From Ruminococcus sp. (GTDB taxonomy: Bacteria > Bacillota > Clostridia > Lachnospirales > Lachnospiraceae): a DNA stretch of 64,000 bases. The notes under the pieces were generated by a model, which saw only the letters and a list, made by a program, of their open reading frames with translations, was not told the DNA's origin and did no database searches. How positions within the stretch are numbered: the first letter of the stretch is position 1; every line of letters begins with the position of its first letter. This document shows positions 35,512 through 44,826 of the stretch, one piece after another. The position numbers and the translations under genes are program-made. Location of the stretch: positions 1 to 64,000 of the forward strand of contig JAHHTL010000005.1 of the NCBI GenBank assembly GCA_020024635.1. Reading direction: 5' to 3'.

Positions 35512-36339
35512 TTGGATATAGAAAGTAAAAAGGCAGAACCAATTGGAGTCTTTGATTCCGGAGTAGGGGGACTTACTGTAGCATGCGAAATTGCCAGACA
35601 ACTTCCCAAAGAGAATATCGTTTATTTTGGAGATACGGCACGTGTTCCATATGGAAGCAAATCAAAAGATACCATTATACGGTTTTCAGAACAGATTATC
35701 CGTTTCCTTGCAAAAAAACATGTAAAAGCCATTGTCATTGCATGCAATACGGCAAGTGCTCTTGCACTGGAAACGGTCAGAGATCAGTTTGATATCCCGA
35801 TTTTAGGGGTTGTGATTCCAGGGGCGAGGGCGGCAGTAGCAGCTACAAAGAATTTGAAGGTAGGTGTCATTGGCACAGAAGCTACTGTTAGAAGTAAGAT
35901 GTATACCAAAAATATCCAAAAGATGAACCCTAAAGTTGAAGTGATAGAAAAAGCATGTCCATTATTTGTTCCATTGGTGGAAGAAGGGTTTCGTGAACAT
36001 CATATTACGGACGAGGCAATCCATTACTATTTAGAATCTATGAAAGATACCAGGATTGATGCCATGATTCTAGGGTGTACGCATTATCCTCTTCTTAGGA
36101 CAAAGATTCAACAATATGTAGGGGAAAATATTCAGATTGTAAATCCGGCCTATGAGACGGCGATGGAGCTGAAAGAGCTACTAACATGTCAAGGAATTGC
36201 AAACACAGGAAAAGAGCAGTCATGTAGTAAATACGAATTTTATGTCAGTGATGCGGCAGAAAAATTTCGTGATTTTGCAAATTCTGTTATGCCGTTCGAT
36301 GTTCCAAAGACCAACATTGTCAATATAGAAGAATATTAA
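35512..36339 (+). CDS. murI: Glutamate racemase
   Basis: A 275-residue enzyme that makes D-glutamate for peptidoglycan. Both catalytic cysteines are present (VIACNTASA and LGCTHYPLL), with GVFDSGVGGLTVA at the N-terminus and the acid residue in FGDTARVPYGSKS. I choose the TTG at 35512 because AGGAG (35498-35502) is 9 bases upstream; the in-frame ATG at 35503 touches that site and would be poorly spaced, though it cannot be excluded. The start is almost joined to the pfkA stop, so the genes form one unit with DUF1934. Confidence 0.92.
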   Translation: MDIESKKAEPIGVFDSGVGGLTVACEIARQLPKENIVYFGDTARVPYGSKSKDTIIRFSEQIIRFLAKKHVKAIVIACNTASALALETVRDQFDIPILGVVIPGARAAVAATKNLKVGVIGTEATVRSKMYTKNIQKMNPKVEVIEKACPLFVPLVEEGFREHHITDEAIHYYLESMKDTRIDAMILGCTHYPLLRTKIQQYVGENIQIVNPAYETAMELKELLTCQGIANTGKEQSCSKYEFYVSDAAEKFRDFANSVMPFDVPKTNIVNIEEY

Positions 36340-36350
36340 AGGGGAGTACT

Positions 36351-36815
36351 ATGACAAAAGATGTACTGGTTAGTATATCAGGTATGCATACCCAACTGCT
36401 TCCTGAACTGACCGAGGAAGGAAATGAATCCATTGAAACGATAACGCCAGCGCTCTATTATAATAAAAATGAGAAGCACTATATTCTTTATAGTGAAATT
36501 GCAGAAGGCGAAACACGTGAGACAAAAAACAAAATCAAAATATCCAAAGATGGAAGTGTTGAAGTAATGAAGAGCGGCGTTTCGAATACACATATGATTT
36601 TTCGTCAGAATGAAAAAAATCTAACGTACTATCAGACACCGTTTGGACAACTTTTAGTTGGTGTCAATACAAAAAAATTGGATGTAAAAGAAGAAGAAGA
36701 AAAGATAGAAGTGAATATAGAATATGAACTGGAAGTGAATCATGAGCCGATGGCAGAATGTGAGATTAAACTGGGAGTTTATTCAAAAGGAAATGATTCT
36801 ATCCTAAAGGTATAA
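36351..36815 (+). CDS. DUF1934-family calycin-like protein
   Basis: A 154-residue protein of the DUF1934 (YwiB-like) family with a lipocalin/calycin-type beta barrel. The pattern runs from KDVLVSISGMHT through KHYILYSEIAEGETRETKNKIKI-like strands (shown here in part) to the end IEYELEVNHEPMAECEIKLG. The family's function is not known. It follows murI by 11 bases after AAGGGGAG and ends the pfkA-murI unit. Many Firmicutes place it near cell-wall or arginyl-tRNA synthetase genes. Confidence 0.85.
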   Translation: MTKDVLVSISGMHTQLLPELTEEGNESIETITPALYYNKNEKHYILYSEIAEGETRETKNKIKISKDGSVEVMKSGVSNTHMIFRQNEKNLTYYQTPFGQLLVGVNTKKLDVKEEEEKIEVNIEYELEVNHEPMAECEIKLGVYSKGNDSILKV

Positions 36816-36817
36816 TA

Positions 36818-36846
36818 AAAAGGCTGATCAAACGATCGGCCTTTTT
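36818..36846. terminator. Bidirectional terminator after the DUF1934 gene
   Basis: AAAAGGCTGATC (36818-36829) pairs with GATCGGCCTTTT (36834-36845) around AAAC. A and T tracts on both sides fit use by both convergent units. Confidence 0.85.
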
Positions 36847-36861
36847 ATGCATACCAGAATA

Positions 36862-37305
36862 TTATTTAGAAGATTTCTTGCTGAAGAATCTTCTTTTCTT
36901 TTTTTGAGGAACCTCCAGTGGTCCACGAACACCTCGTACTTTTGAAATATAAATCCCACTGATTGTTGCTTTAATTTCCTTCTTTACTGGAATGAGAGGG
37001 AAAATATTAGCATCACACATAAATGTTGCAATCTTTGGTCCTACTTTTCCTTTTACAACTAGTACTTTAGAACGTCTTAAATATTTTGGCGTATTTTCAA
37101 TGACGATCGTCGGGAAACCAGCATCTCTTAATCGCATCTTTCCCTTATCAATAACAAGCATAGTAACTTGTTGTGCCATTGCATCTAACTGTTGCTGTTG
37201 TGCTGCACGTTTCTTCTCTGCTTTCTTTCCAACAAAGTATAAAGCTATAAGTACAATCGTCAGAACAACGAGGACAATGAGCATTATTTTTAAACCTAAA
37301 CTCAC
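36862..37305 (-). CDS. Membrane-anchored hypothetical protein
   Basis: A 147-residue protein that I do not recognise beyond a general resemblance to conserved Clostridia proteins. It has an N-terminal transmembrane helix (about 4-25) with a following basic, glutamine-rich helix (KKAEKKRAAQQQQLDAMAQQ). Then comes a beta-rich domain with MLVIDKGKMRLRDAGFP and SKVLVVKGKVGPKIATFMCD. The tail is very basic (KKKRRFFSKKSSK), which may bind nucleic acid or membrane lipid. It is transcribed alone, opposite to cls. The function is unknown. Confidence 0.7.
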   Translation of the reverse strand: MSLGLKIMLIVLVVLTIVLIALYFVGKKAEKKRAAQQQQLDAMAQQVTMLVIDKGKMRLRDAGFPTIVIENTPKYLRRSKVLVVKGKVGPKIATFMCDANIFPLIPVKKEIKATISGIYISKVRGVRGPLEVPQKKKRRFFSKKSSK

Positions 37306-37399
37306 AATGAACCCTCCTATCTATACTCTTTTCCGCAATTATGCAAGTAACATTGTAACATTGTTTCTATGGAAGTGCAAGTAATTTGGCAGTTTAGGG

Positions 37400-37428
37400 T
37401 TACTTTTCCTGTAGGAAAAGTGTATAAT
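37400..37428 (+). promoter_or_regulatory. cls promoter with an internal perfect inverted repeat
   Basis: TTACTT (37400-37405) and TATAAT (37423-37428) have a 17-base spacer. ACTTTTCC (37402-37409) and GGAAAAGT (37414-37421) form an exact 8-base inverted repeat around TGTA, covering the -35 box and spacer. A repressor bound there would block the promoter. Confidence 0.6.
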
Positions 37429-37467
37429 CAAATAGTCTATATATTACAAAAAGGGGGATGAAATATT

Positions 37468-38943
37468 ATGGTAGAGACGATAGGGAATGGGATTCTAAAT
37501 TTTTTTAATTTCATAATGGACAATATTGTCGTGATCAATTGTATGTTTGCCCTTGTTATCATCTTTTTTCAGCGTAGAAATCCTCAGACGGTATGGACAT
37601 GGCTTTTACTTTTATATTTTATTCCAGTTGTGGGCTTTATTTTGTACTTGATTATTGGACAGGATTTCAATAAAACTAGGATGTTTAAGGCAAAAGAGAT
37701 AGAAGGGGAATTAAAATATGCAGTTCGTCATCAGGAAGAAAGGATTTATCGGAAAAAACTTAATTTAAAGAATCCGGTTCTTACTAGATTTCAAGATCTT
37801 ATTTTATATAACCTAGAAGCGGGACAAGCGGTACTTACTGACAATAATGATATTCGTATTTATACAGATGGCAAGGAAAAATTTCGAGCATTGATTCAGG
37901 AACTTAAAAAAGCAAAATGCTATATTCATATACAATACTATATTTTTCGGAATGATGAGTTATGGCAGGCGATTGAACCGGTACTGATTCAAAAAGCAAA
38001 AGATGGAGTTGAAATCAGAGTTTTATTTGATAGTATGGGATGTCGCTCCATGCACAACAAAGATTGGGAACACTTAGAAGAGGCGGGAATAGAGGTGGCA
38101 GAGTTTTTCCCGGCATTATTTGGAAAACTCCAACTTCGTGTCAATTATAGAAATCATAGAAAAATTGTCGTAATTGATGGACGTGTAGGCTTTGTAGGTG
38201 GCTTTAACGTTGGAAGAGAATATTTGGGATTGGATGAGAAATTTGGTTATTGGAGAGATACGCATCTTTGTATTGAAGGGGCGGCTGTAACGGCGTTGGC
38301 AGTTCGATTTGTTTTGGATTGGAATTATGCGGCAAAAGAAAATTTGTTTTTGGCAGATAAACTATTTGATATTCCTACATATGAGCGAAAAGGTCATGAT
38401 CCAGTGCAGATTATCTCAAGCGGACCAGATTCAGAGACAAAGACGATCCATGATAATTATTTAAGAATGATTCACAGAGCAACAGATCATGTATACATTC
38501 AGACACCATACTTTATTCCAGATGATTCCATTTTAGATGCCCTTAAAATTGCGGCAAAATCGGGGATTGATGTGCGAATTATGATTCCATGTAAACCAGA
38601 TCATCCATTTGTGTATTGGGCAACTTATTCCTATATAGGAGAAATGATCCAGGCAGGGGCAAAATGCTATGTATATAACAATGGTTTCTTACACGCAAAG
38701 ACATTAAGTATTGATGGGATGGTTGCATGTGTGGGAACAGCAAATATGGATTTTAGAAGTTTTGGACTTAACTTTGAGGTCAACGCAGTGATTTACAGTG
38801 AAGGAACCGTGCAAAAATTAGAAAACGCATTTGAAAATGACATGAATTACTGTACATTGATTACAAGAAAGAAATATGACGAAAGAAAGTTAATTGTCCG
38901 AATGAAAGAACAGATTTCCAGATTGTTATCACCGTTGTTGTGA
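37468..38943 (+). CDS. cls: Cardiolipin synthase
   Basis: A 491-residue membrane enzyme that joins two phosphatidylglycerols to give cardiolipin and glycerol. Two N-terminal helices (about 14-35 and 44-66) are followed by two phospholipase-D domains, each with its HKD motif: NYRNHRKIVVIDGRVGFVGG and NGFLHAKTLSIDGMVACVG. The length is that of the Bacillus ClsA group. The promoter carries a clear inverted repeat, so expression is probably regulated. AAAGGGGG lies before the ATG. Confidence 0.93.
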   Translation: MVETIGNGILNFFNFIMDNIVVINCMFALVIIFFQRRNPQTVWTWLLLLYFIPVVGFILYLIIGQDFNKTRMFKAKEIEGELKYAVRHQEERIYRKKLNLKNPVLTRFQDLILYNLEAGQAVLTDNNDIRIYTDGKEKFRALIQELKKAKCYIHIQYYIFRNDELWQAIEPVLIQKAKDGVEIRVLFDSMGCRSMHNKDWEHLEEAGIEVAEFFPALFGKLQLRVNYRNHRKIVVIDGRVGFVGGFNVGREYLGLDEKFGYWRDTHLCIEGAAVTALAVRFVLDWNYAAKENLFLADKLFDIPTYERKGHDPVQIISSGPDSETKTIHDNYLRMIHRATDHVYIQTPYFIPDDSILDALKIAAKSGIDVRIMIPCKPDHPFVYWATYSYIGEMIQAGAKCYVYNNGFLHAKTLSIDGMVACVGTANMDFRSFGLNFEVNAVIYSEGTVQKLENAFENDMNYCTLITRKKYDERKLIVRMKEQISRLLSPLL

Positions 38944-38960
38944 AATAAGTATGAAAATCC

Positions 38961-38989
38961 TTTTCAGATCAGAGAAAGTATGATATAAC
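38961..38989 (+). promoter_or_regulatory. Promoter candidate for the trigger-factor-like lipoprotein
   Basis: TTTTCA (38961-38966) and TATAAC (38984-38989) have a 17-base spacer. A small stem (CTATCAC with GTGGTAG) then lies between this promoter and the AGGAGG before ATG 39059. Confidence 0.5.
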
Positions 38990-39058
38990 GGAAAGGTATG
39001 TATAGCATGACAGCTTAGAGAGTTCTATCACGGAGAGTGGTAGCTATAGGAGGACGAG

Positions 39059-40135
39059 ATGAAAAAAAGAATATTAACACTGATTGTTAGTGCGCTTGCA
39101 GCAGTATCAGTTGTTGGATGCGGCAGCAAGATTTCAAATGATAATATTACAATTACACAGTATAAAAAACTGGAAATTCCAGAAATAGATAAATGGGAAG
39201 TAACGCCAGAGCAAATTGATCAGATTATTCAAGCACAGCTTTATGCAACTGCCAAAAGAGAACCAATTACGGATCGACCGGCTCAAAATGGAGATATTGT
39301 AAATATCGATTTTACAGGAGCTATTGATGGAGTGGAGTTTGAAGGAGGAAAAGCACAAGGTTCGGAATTAGAACTAGGATCTGGAAGTTTTATTGGAGCT
39401 ACAAAAGATCATAAAGGCTTTGAGGAACAGGTTGTGGGACATAAAACCGGAGAGGAATTTGATATTACGGTACAGTTTCCAGAAGTCTATCCTAACAATC
39501 CAGACATGCAAAATAAAGTCGCTGTTTTCCATATTAAATTAAATGAAATTATTAAGCAGACCATTCCAGAACTTACAGACGAGTGGGTAACGGAAAATAT
39601 CGATGATGCAAAGACAGTAAAAGAATATAAAAAATCGATAGAAAAAGAGCAAGAAAAAGAGCTTCGAATCAGGGAAGAAAAAGATCTTCGTGCAGCAGTA
39701 TTAGAGGCATTTACAGACAAGATTACGGTAAAGAAATTCCCAAAGGCAGAAGTAGATCAGCAGAAAAAAGAAATTACAGATTATTATACTTCAATGGCAG
39801 AAGCGTATAATATGGAGTTTGAGGATTTTCTCACTCAGTTCATGAACATGACAAAGGAAGATTATGATAAAGAAGTAAAAAATGCAGCAGAATTTGCAGT
39901 AAAGAGAAAATTGGGAGTAGAATTATTGGCAAAAGAGAAGAAGCTTGTGTCTGATAAACGCTACAAAGAAAAATTAAAAGAACTTGTTAAGAGTACTGGA
40001 TTTGAAGATGAAAATGCACTTATGGAAGGAATCGGAAAAGACAAAGTAAAATATGCAATTACAGAAGAAATCGTAGCAGATTACTTAGGGGAAAGTTGCA
40101 TACAGATTGAAAAGAAACCTCCTGTAGAGAAATAA
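39059..40135 (+). CDS. Trigger-factor-like FKBP-type peptidyl-prolyl isomerase lipoprotein
   Basis: A 358-residue protein exported as a lipoprotein (signal MKKRILTLIVSALAAVSVVG followed by C21). An FKBP-type isomerase domain covers about 75-180 (NGDIVNIDFTGAIDGVEFEG, SGSFIGATKDHKGFEEQVVG, FHIKLNEI). A helical region with strong similarity to the trigger-factor C-terminal chaperone arms follows (about 190-345). The ribosome-binding N-terminal domain of true trigger factor is absent, so this acts outside the membrane, where it may help fold secreted proteins. Parvulin PrsA usually fills that role. It is a single-gene unit. Confidence 0.85.
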   Translation: MKKRILTLIVSALAAVSVVGCGSKISNDNITITQYKKLEIPEIDKWEVTPEQIDQIIQAQLYATAKREPITDRPAQNGDIVNIDFTGAIDGVEFEGGKAQGSELELGSGSFIGATKDHKGFEEQVVGHKTGEEFDITVQFPEVYPNNPDMQNKVAVFHIKLNEIIKQTIPELTDEWVTENIDDAKTVKEYKKSIEKEQEKELRIREEKDLRAAVLEAFTDKITVKKFPKAEVDQQKKEITDYYTSMAEAYNMEFEDFLTQFMNMTKEDYDKEVKNAAEFAVKRKLGVELLAKEKKLVSDKRYKEKLKELVKSTGFEDENALMEGIGKDKVKYAITEEIVADYLGESCIQIEKKPPVEK

Positions 40136-40150
40136 ATAATGACAGTCTTT

Positions 40151-40195
40151 GCAAAGGGCGGAGTTTGATTTTTAGGAATCAAGCTCCGCTTTTGC
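40151..40195 (+). terminator. Terminator after the trigger-factor-like gene
   Basis: GCGGAGTTTGATT (40158-40170) pairs with AATCAAGCTCCGC (G-U allowed), flanked by GCAAA/TTTTGC, which lengthens the stem. Confidence 0.8.
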
Positions 40196-40334
40196 AGTTT
40201 TACTGTATAAGAAATTTATTTAGTACAGGGAGATTTATTGCATGGAATTCTACTCTTTTTCTTACAAATTTCTCCTATTGGAAAGCCACCAAAAACAATA
40301 GTTGTATAGTCTATGTCAGATGGCTTGTCATAAT

Positions 40335-43300
40335 TTAAAAGATCAGTCGGTAAGTTTTGATCTCAAATGGTTTCATACAATCTGAAAAAGTGTTTTTGTT
40401 CACCTCTATTTCGGAAAGATTTTTCTCTAAAAGGTTACATTCAAATACTTGTTTTGGAACGATACCGAGGGTAAATTTAACAAGACTGCGTTTGTTTTCG
40501 TTTTCATAGGCTCTTAAAATAAAGCCATTTCCATCCTTTGCTTTTTTTATGGTTTCGATAAAGCAATTTTTGCAGTTTGTGGATAGAAAACTCCATTGAT
40601 CGGCTTTCTCAGCAGCTCGAATATCGCTATTTGGAAATACGGGAAGTAAAGGAACGTTAAGATCATAAGCCATTTCTACGGTACGAGCTTCGTTCCAGCG
40701 CCCGGCATGAGGATAGAGGGAGTAAACAAATTCATGGTAACCTATGTCTGCATTTGGATTTGGGTCTGTTCCAGATTTAATAAGAGTAAGCCCCATTTCG
40801 CCATCTTTAATGCTATGGCCATATTTACAATCGTTAAGTATGCTAACACCGGCGCCATTGTCTGATAAATCTGCCCATTTATGAGCACATACTTCAAATT
40901 TTGCGGAATCCCAACTGTGATTTTTGGTTGTTTCTCGCTCGATATTACCAAACTGAATCTCATAGGTGGCTCTGAGTGAGTTTACATCTACAGGAAAGTT
41001 TACACGTAAAAGGACATTGTGCTCTTTCCAATCTGCAACTGTGTGAAAATCAATTCTAGGAAGATTGTTGTATAGAATGATTTGTTGCATTATAGTTGAG
41101 TGCATAAAAGTATGTTGGATTTCTATTACGCTTCGAACTGGACCATTCTCTAAAATCTGGTAGTTAGAAACTTGATCTGCAGCATAGCTTTTTTTCGTAT
41201 AAAAAAAGTCAATATCCCAATTGTCCCAGTTCATTGGACGGTCTTCGTATGTCATAAGTTCATTCCCTACACGGTTTGCTTTTATCAATTCCTGATTTGT
41301 TGTTTTTTCTATGAGGGATGTAATTTGCATAGAGTGATTAAATGTGACTTTATAATATTTATTTTCGAAAACATTGGTTGGGGTAAAATAGTCTTGTGTG
41401 TTATCCCCTTCCATAAGATAAAAGGCTTTCAACCCCAGAGCTGGAATATTATTAGCAAAAAACATAGAAGTTCCATCACTATTGTGTTGGATTAATGTTC
41501 TATTGCCGTTCATATCTTCTGCGAAAGTATATTTAGAATCTAGCTTATCTAATATAACAATACTACTTCTTTCAAATCCCATGGTATTACAAATCCATAC
41601 CATTTTTTTGTTACAGAGATTGTTTTTATGGGTCAGTTTGCGAAGGATAGCTTGAAGAACTTGTTCTCTGGTATGAGTTCCATCAATGAAAATCTGTTTG
41701 TATTCGCAATCGGTAGTTTTGTATACAGACTCAATCGCAGTTCCAGGAATAATGTCGTGAAATTGATTTAAGAGGAGGACGTTCCAACCTTTTTCAATCA
41801 CTTCTTCTGGATATTCTCCGCCTAATATTGCTCCAATAGATGCGAGTGTCTCTAATTGTTCGTAAAGAAGTTCGTTTTTACGGTTCCATTTCTTGTTTTT
41901 TGCCATAGAAGTCAGGGTGCCTCTGTGGTATTCAAAGTAAAGTTCTCCTTCCCAGGTAGGCAGATCAGGCGACAAAGCAATTTTTTTATATGTCTCGTCA
42001 AAGAATTTGCTTTCGAATTCCAGAGCAATTTTTGGAAGTCCTGGAAGCCCATACTTCAGTCTTTGTGCGTACTCTAACATTTCTTTAGTTGGTCCACCGC
42101 CGCCATCACCAAAACCATATAACATTAGGGTGTCTTCAGTAAGATCTCGATTTTGGAATCTTTTATATGTTCCAAGAGCCATATTAGGATTCATAATACC
42201 GGAATAAGTGGTGGTACTTTTTTCAAAAGAAAAGGAATTACTTTCAGATAAATCACTGGAATATTCGCAAGTCGTAGGCATAAATACGAATACTTTGGAA
42301 CCATCAAGACCTTTCCACATAAAAGTATCATTGGGGAGTTGATTAAATTGGTTCCAGGCTATTTTAGTTGTCATAAAATAAGGAATTTCACATTTGTTTA
42401 AAATCTGTGGAAGTGCAGCGGAATAACCAAACACGTCTGGAAGCCAAAGAGAGTGACTTTTTTTATGAAATTCTCTTTCGAAAAACTCTTCTCCCTTAAG
42501 AATTTGCCGAACAAGAGATTCTCCACAAGGGAGATTACAGTCTGCTTCCAGCCACATTGCTCCATCAACCTCCCAACGTCCTTCTTTGACACGTTCTTTT
42601 ATTCGTTCAAAAATGTCTGGAGCTTCTTCTTTCACAAATTGGTAAAGAAGGGGTTGACTGGACATGAATTTATAATCTGGATAACGATCCATAAGATCTA
42701 GTACCGTAGAAAAACTTCGAAGTACTTTCTCTTTTGTTTGTGAAACAGTCCAGAGCCAGGCGATGTCAATGTGCGTATGCCCAATTGCATTTACGGTAGG
42801 TATATTCTCCTGAATAGTTGTATAGAATTCTTTTTTTAACAATTCTCTTGCGACGTTGATAGAGTGATAAAATTGCTCGCTTCTAGGGACACGAAAATCA
42901 AGAGTGTTAATAGCAGAACTCATTTTTAAAAGTGTCCGTCTTGAATTGTCTTCGTCATTAAGTTTTAAAATTTTCGCAGATTCTAAAGGAACAATAAGAT
43001 CGTAATATAACTGTTCCACGGGATCATCAATTACTTCTAGATATGTGTGAAATGCAAGTGTACCAGTTTCTATGCCGCTGTAAGCAAGCAATGCAATTTC
43101 GTATTCGTCACCTGCTATAGCGGATGTGGCAATCTCAATACTTTGATGATTTACATCTATGCCCTGTCTGATCTTTTGGTTTACGAAACAAAGCATTTGT
43201 GGATTTGTAGCATCCCATAATCCTTCTCGTCCTGTGCGGATTCGAAAAACCACATGTTTTCCGGCATATTCGTCAGGAATACTCAATTTTGTACGATACC

Positions 43301-43502
43301 ACCTATGGCTATCCAAGGAATTCCACGCATCATAAATTTTACATTTTCTCCAACTGTCTGTATTGCATATTGCCCCGTCTTTTTTTTCTGGACCTGCTTC
43401 AATCATGTAATAATCATCGATTGGGATACTATTGGAGCATATGTATTTTTTAAGATCATGTACAATTCGTTCCATCCGTTCTACTTCAAATACTAGTCCC
43501 AT
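40335..43502 (-). CDS. Alpha-mannosidase, glycoside hydrolase family 38
   Basis: A 1055-residue enzyme that removes alpha-linked mannose, acting in the cytoplasm as no signal peptide is present. The catalytic domain starts near 235 with IGHTHIDIAWLW, where H242, H244 and D246 bind the metal ion. The nucleophile is D356 in LWLPDVFGYSAALPQI. The middle and C-terminal GH38 beta domains are complete. AGGAGG lies 7 bases before ATG 43502, and an upstream in-frame ATG at 43571 is not used. It is divergent from ribokinase and has its own consensus promoter with a palindrome just after it, so a repressor probably senses a mannoside. Confidence 0.92.
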   Translation of the reverse strand: MGLVFEVERMERIVHDLKKYICSNSIPIDDYYMIEAGPEKKDGAICNTDSWRKCKIYDAWNSLDSHRWYRTKLSIPDEYAGKHVVFRIRTGREGLWDATNPQMLCFVNQKIRQGIDVNHQSIEIATSAIAGDEYEIALLAYSGIETGTLAFHTYLEVIDDPVEQLYYDLIVPLESAKILKLNDEDNSRRTLLKMSSAINTLDFRVPRSEQFYHSINVARELLKKEFYTTIQENIPTVNAIGHTHIDIAWLWTVSQTKEKVLRSFSTVLDLMDRYPDYKFMSSQPLLYQFVKEEAPDIFERIKERVKEGRWEVDGAMWLEADCNLPCGESLVRQILKGEEFFEREFHKKSHSLWLPDVFGYSAALPQILNKCEIPYFMTTKIAWNQFNQLPNDTFMWKGLDGSKVFVFMPTTCEYSSDLSESNSFSFEKSTTTYSGIMNPNMALGTYKRFQNRDLTEDTLMLYGFGDGGGGPTKEMLEYAQRLKYGLPGLPKIALEFESKFFDETYKKIALSPDLPTWEGELYFEYHRGTLTSMAKNKKWNRKNELLYEQLETLASIGAILGGEYPEEVIEKGWNVLLLNQFHDIIPGTAIESVYKTTDCEYKQIFIDGTHTREQVLQAILRKLTHKNNLCNKKMVWICNTMGFERSSIVILDKLDSKYTFAEDMNGNRTLIQHNSDGTSMFFANNIPALGLKAFYLMEGDNTQDYFTPTNVFENKYYKVTFNHSMQITSLIEKTTNQELIKANRVGNELMTYEDRPMNWDNWDIDFFYTKKSYAADQVSNYQILENGPVRSVIEIQHTFMHSTIMQQIILYNNLPRIDFHTVADWKEHNVLLRVNFPVDVNSLRATYEIQFGNIERETTKNHSWDSAKFEVCAHKWADLSDNGAGVSILNDCKYGHSIKDGEMGLTLIKSGTDPNPNADIGYHEFVYSLYPHAGRWNEARTVEMAYDLNVPLLPVFPNSDIRAAEKADQWSFLSTNCKNCFIETIKKAKDGNGFILRAYENENKRSLVKFTLGIVPKQVFECNLLEKNLSEIEVNKNTFSDCMKPFEIKTYRLIF

Positions 43503-43649
43503 TATTTGACCTCCTATGTTTCTTTTGGCGGGATATCTTTTTAAACAATAACGTACAAAATATTGACGCAATTCGAATGCCGAAGTATTTTATGACCTTA
43601 CCTTTGTGTATCATTCGGTTTGTGGTTTTTTTACAATTATTCTAAAATT

Positions 43650-43700
43650 CCGGACATCCGGCCTATCACGAATTATAACTTACACTATATTTCTTGTCAA
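43650..43700 (-). promoter_or_regulatory. Mannosidase promoter with a palindromic operator
   Basis: On the minus strand TTGACA (43700-43695) and TATAAT (43677-43672) have a 17-base spacer, both perfect. The palindrome CCGGACATCCGG (43650-43661) lies a few bases after the expected start of transcription, a normal place for a repressor site. Confidence 0.72.
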
Positions 43701-43796
43701 TCAAATAAATATTTTATTTATAATTTTCTGCAAATTAACATACAGATGTCTAAAAATGAAAATTAAAAGTAAAAATAAACAAAATTAGAGAAATAA

Positions 43797-43826
43797 TTGA
43801 CAAATAATTAGCTATTTGGCTATAAT
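43797..43826 (+). promoter_or_regulatory. Ribokinase promoter
   Basis: TTGACA (43797-43802) and TATAAT (43821-43826) have an 18-base spacer. The region between this and the mannosidase promoter is very AT-rich and has no gene. Confidence 0.7.
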
Positions 43827-43882
43827 GTGCGTAACGTAAATTTGGAAGATAGATTTCTAGTGAGAAAAAGGAGGAAAGGAAC

Positions 43883-44770
43883 ATGAAACTTGCTGTAGTC
43901 GGAAGTATAAACACAGATATGACTGTAGATGCAGAACGGATTCCACGAAAAGGTGAGACGCTAAGGGGAGATCATATTCAATATATTCCAGGTGGAAAAG
44001 GGGCGAATCAGGCAGTTGCCATGGCGAGACTTGGAGCTGATGTAGAAATGTTTGGGTGTGTAGGAGATGATGCAAATGGAGAGATGATGTTAAAAAATCT
44101 GAGGCAAAATGGGGTGAAAACCGATCATATAAAAATATTAGAGGGGGTTTCTACAGGAATTGCAATCATTACAATTGGGGAAAATGACAATACAATTATT
44201 GTTGTTCCAGGAGCCAATAAGAAAGTGACACTTTCGTACTTTGAAGAAATAAAAGTGCATTTAGAAACATGTGATATGGTACTTCTACAACAAGAAATTC
44301 CACTTGAAACCGTATATGGTGTAGTCGAATTTTGTAATCGAAAAGGCATACCTGTAATTTTGAATCCTGCACCAGCATCGAAAGTACCGATGGAGGTTAT
44401 AAATAAACTTACTTTTTTGACACCAAATGAGCATGAAGTAATTCAAATTTTTGGAACTGAAATTTCCACAGAGCAGTTACTGAGAAAATATCCAGAAAAA
44501 CTTGTAATTACCCAAGGAGAAAAAGGAGTGTCTGTATGTTTGAAGAATGGAAAAATTGTTACGATACCGGCACGAAAAGCAAATGTAGCAGATACGACTG
44601 GAGCGGGAGATACCTTGAACGGTGCATTTGCGGTGAGGATGGCAGCCGGGGATACGCTTACAGAAGCTCTCAAGTATGCAAATGTTGCAGCAAGTTTATC
44701 AACAGAAAAATTTGGAGCGCAAGGTGGTATGCCATCCCATAGTGAAGTGATAAAAGAATTAAAAAAATAA
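43883..44770 (+). CDS. rbsK: Ribokinase
   Basis: A 295-residue PfkB-family sugar kinase that phosphorylates ribose to ribose-5-phosphate. It has VVGSINTDMTVDAERIPRKG, the signature YIPGGKGANQAVAMARLG, and DTTGAGDTLNGAFAVRMA with the catalytic aspartate. It lacks ribose ABC genes beside it. A nucleoside hydrolase, which frees ribose, lies further along on the same strand, so it probably handles ribose from nucleosides. AGGAGG lies before ATG. Confidence 0.9.
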   Translation: MKLAVVGSINTDMTVDAERIPRKGETLRGDHIQYIPGGKGANQAVAMARLGADVEMFGCVGDDANGEMMLKNLRQNGVKTDHIKILEGVSTGIAIITIGENDNTIIVVPGANKKVTLSYFEEIKVHLETCDMVLLQQEIPLETVYGVVEFCNRKGIPVILNPAPASKVPMEVINKLTFLTPNEHEVIQIFGTEISTEQLLRKYPEKLVITQGEKGVSVCLKNGKIVTIPARKANVADTTGAGDTLNGAFAVRMAAGDTLTEALKYANVAASLSTEKFGAQGGMPSHSEVIKELKK

Positions 44771-44792
44771 ATCAAAAAATATTGTGACAGAA

Positions 44793-44826
44793 TCCGCGGA
44801 ACTTTATTGGTTCCGCGATTTTTTAT
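44793..44826. terminator. Bidirectional terminator between ribokinase and the Crp/Fnr gene
   Basis: CGCGGAAC (44795-44802) pairs with GTTCCGCG (44810-44817), followed by ATTTTTT. It sits between convergent genes, partly overlapping the regulator's stop region. Confidence 0.8.
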
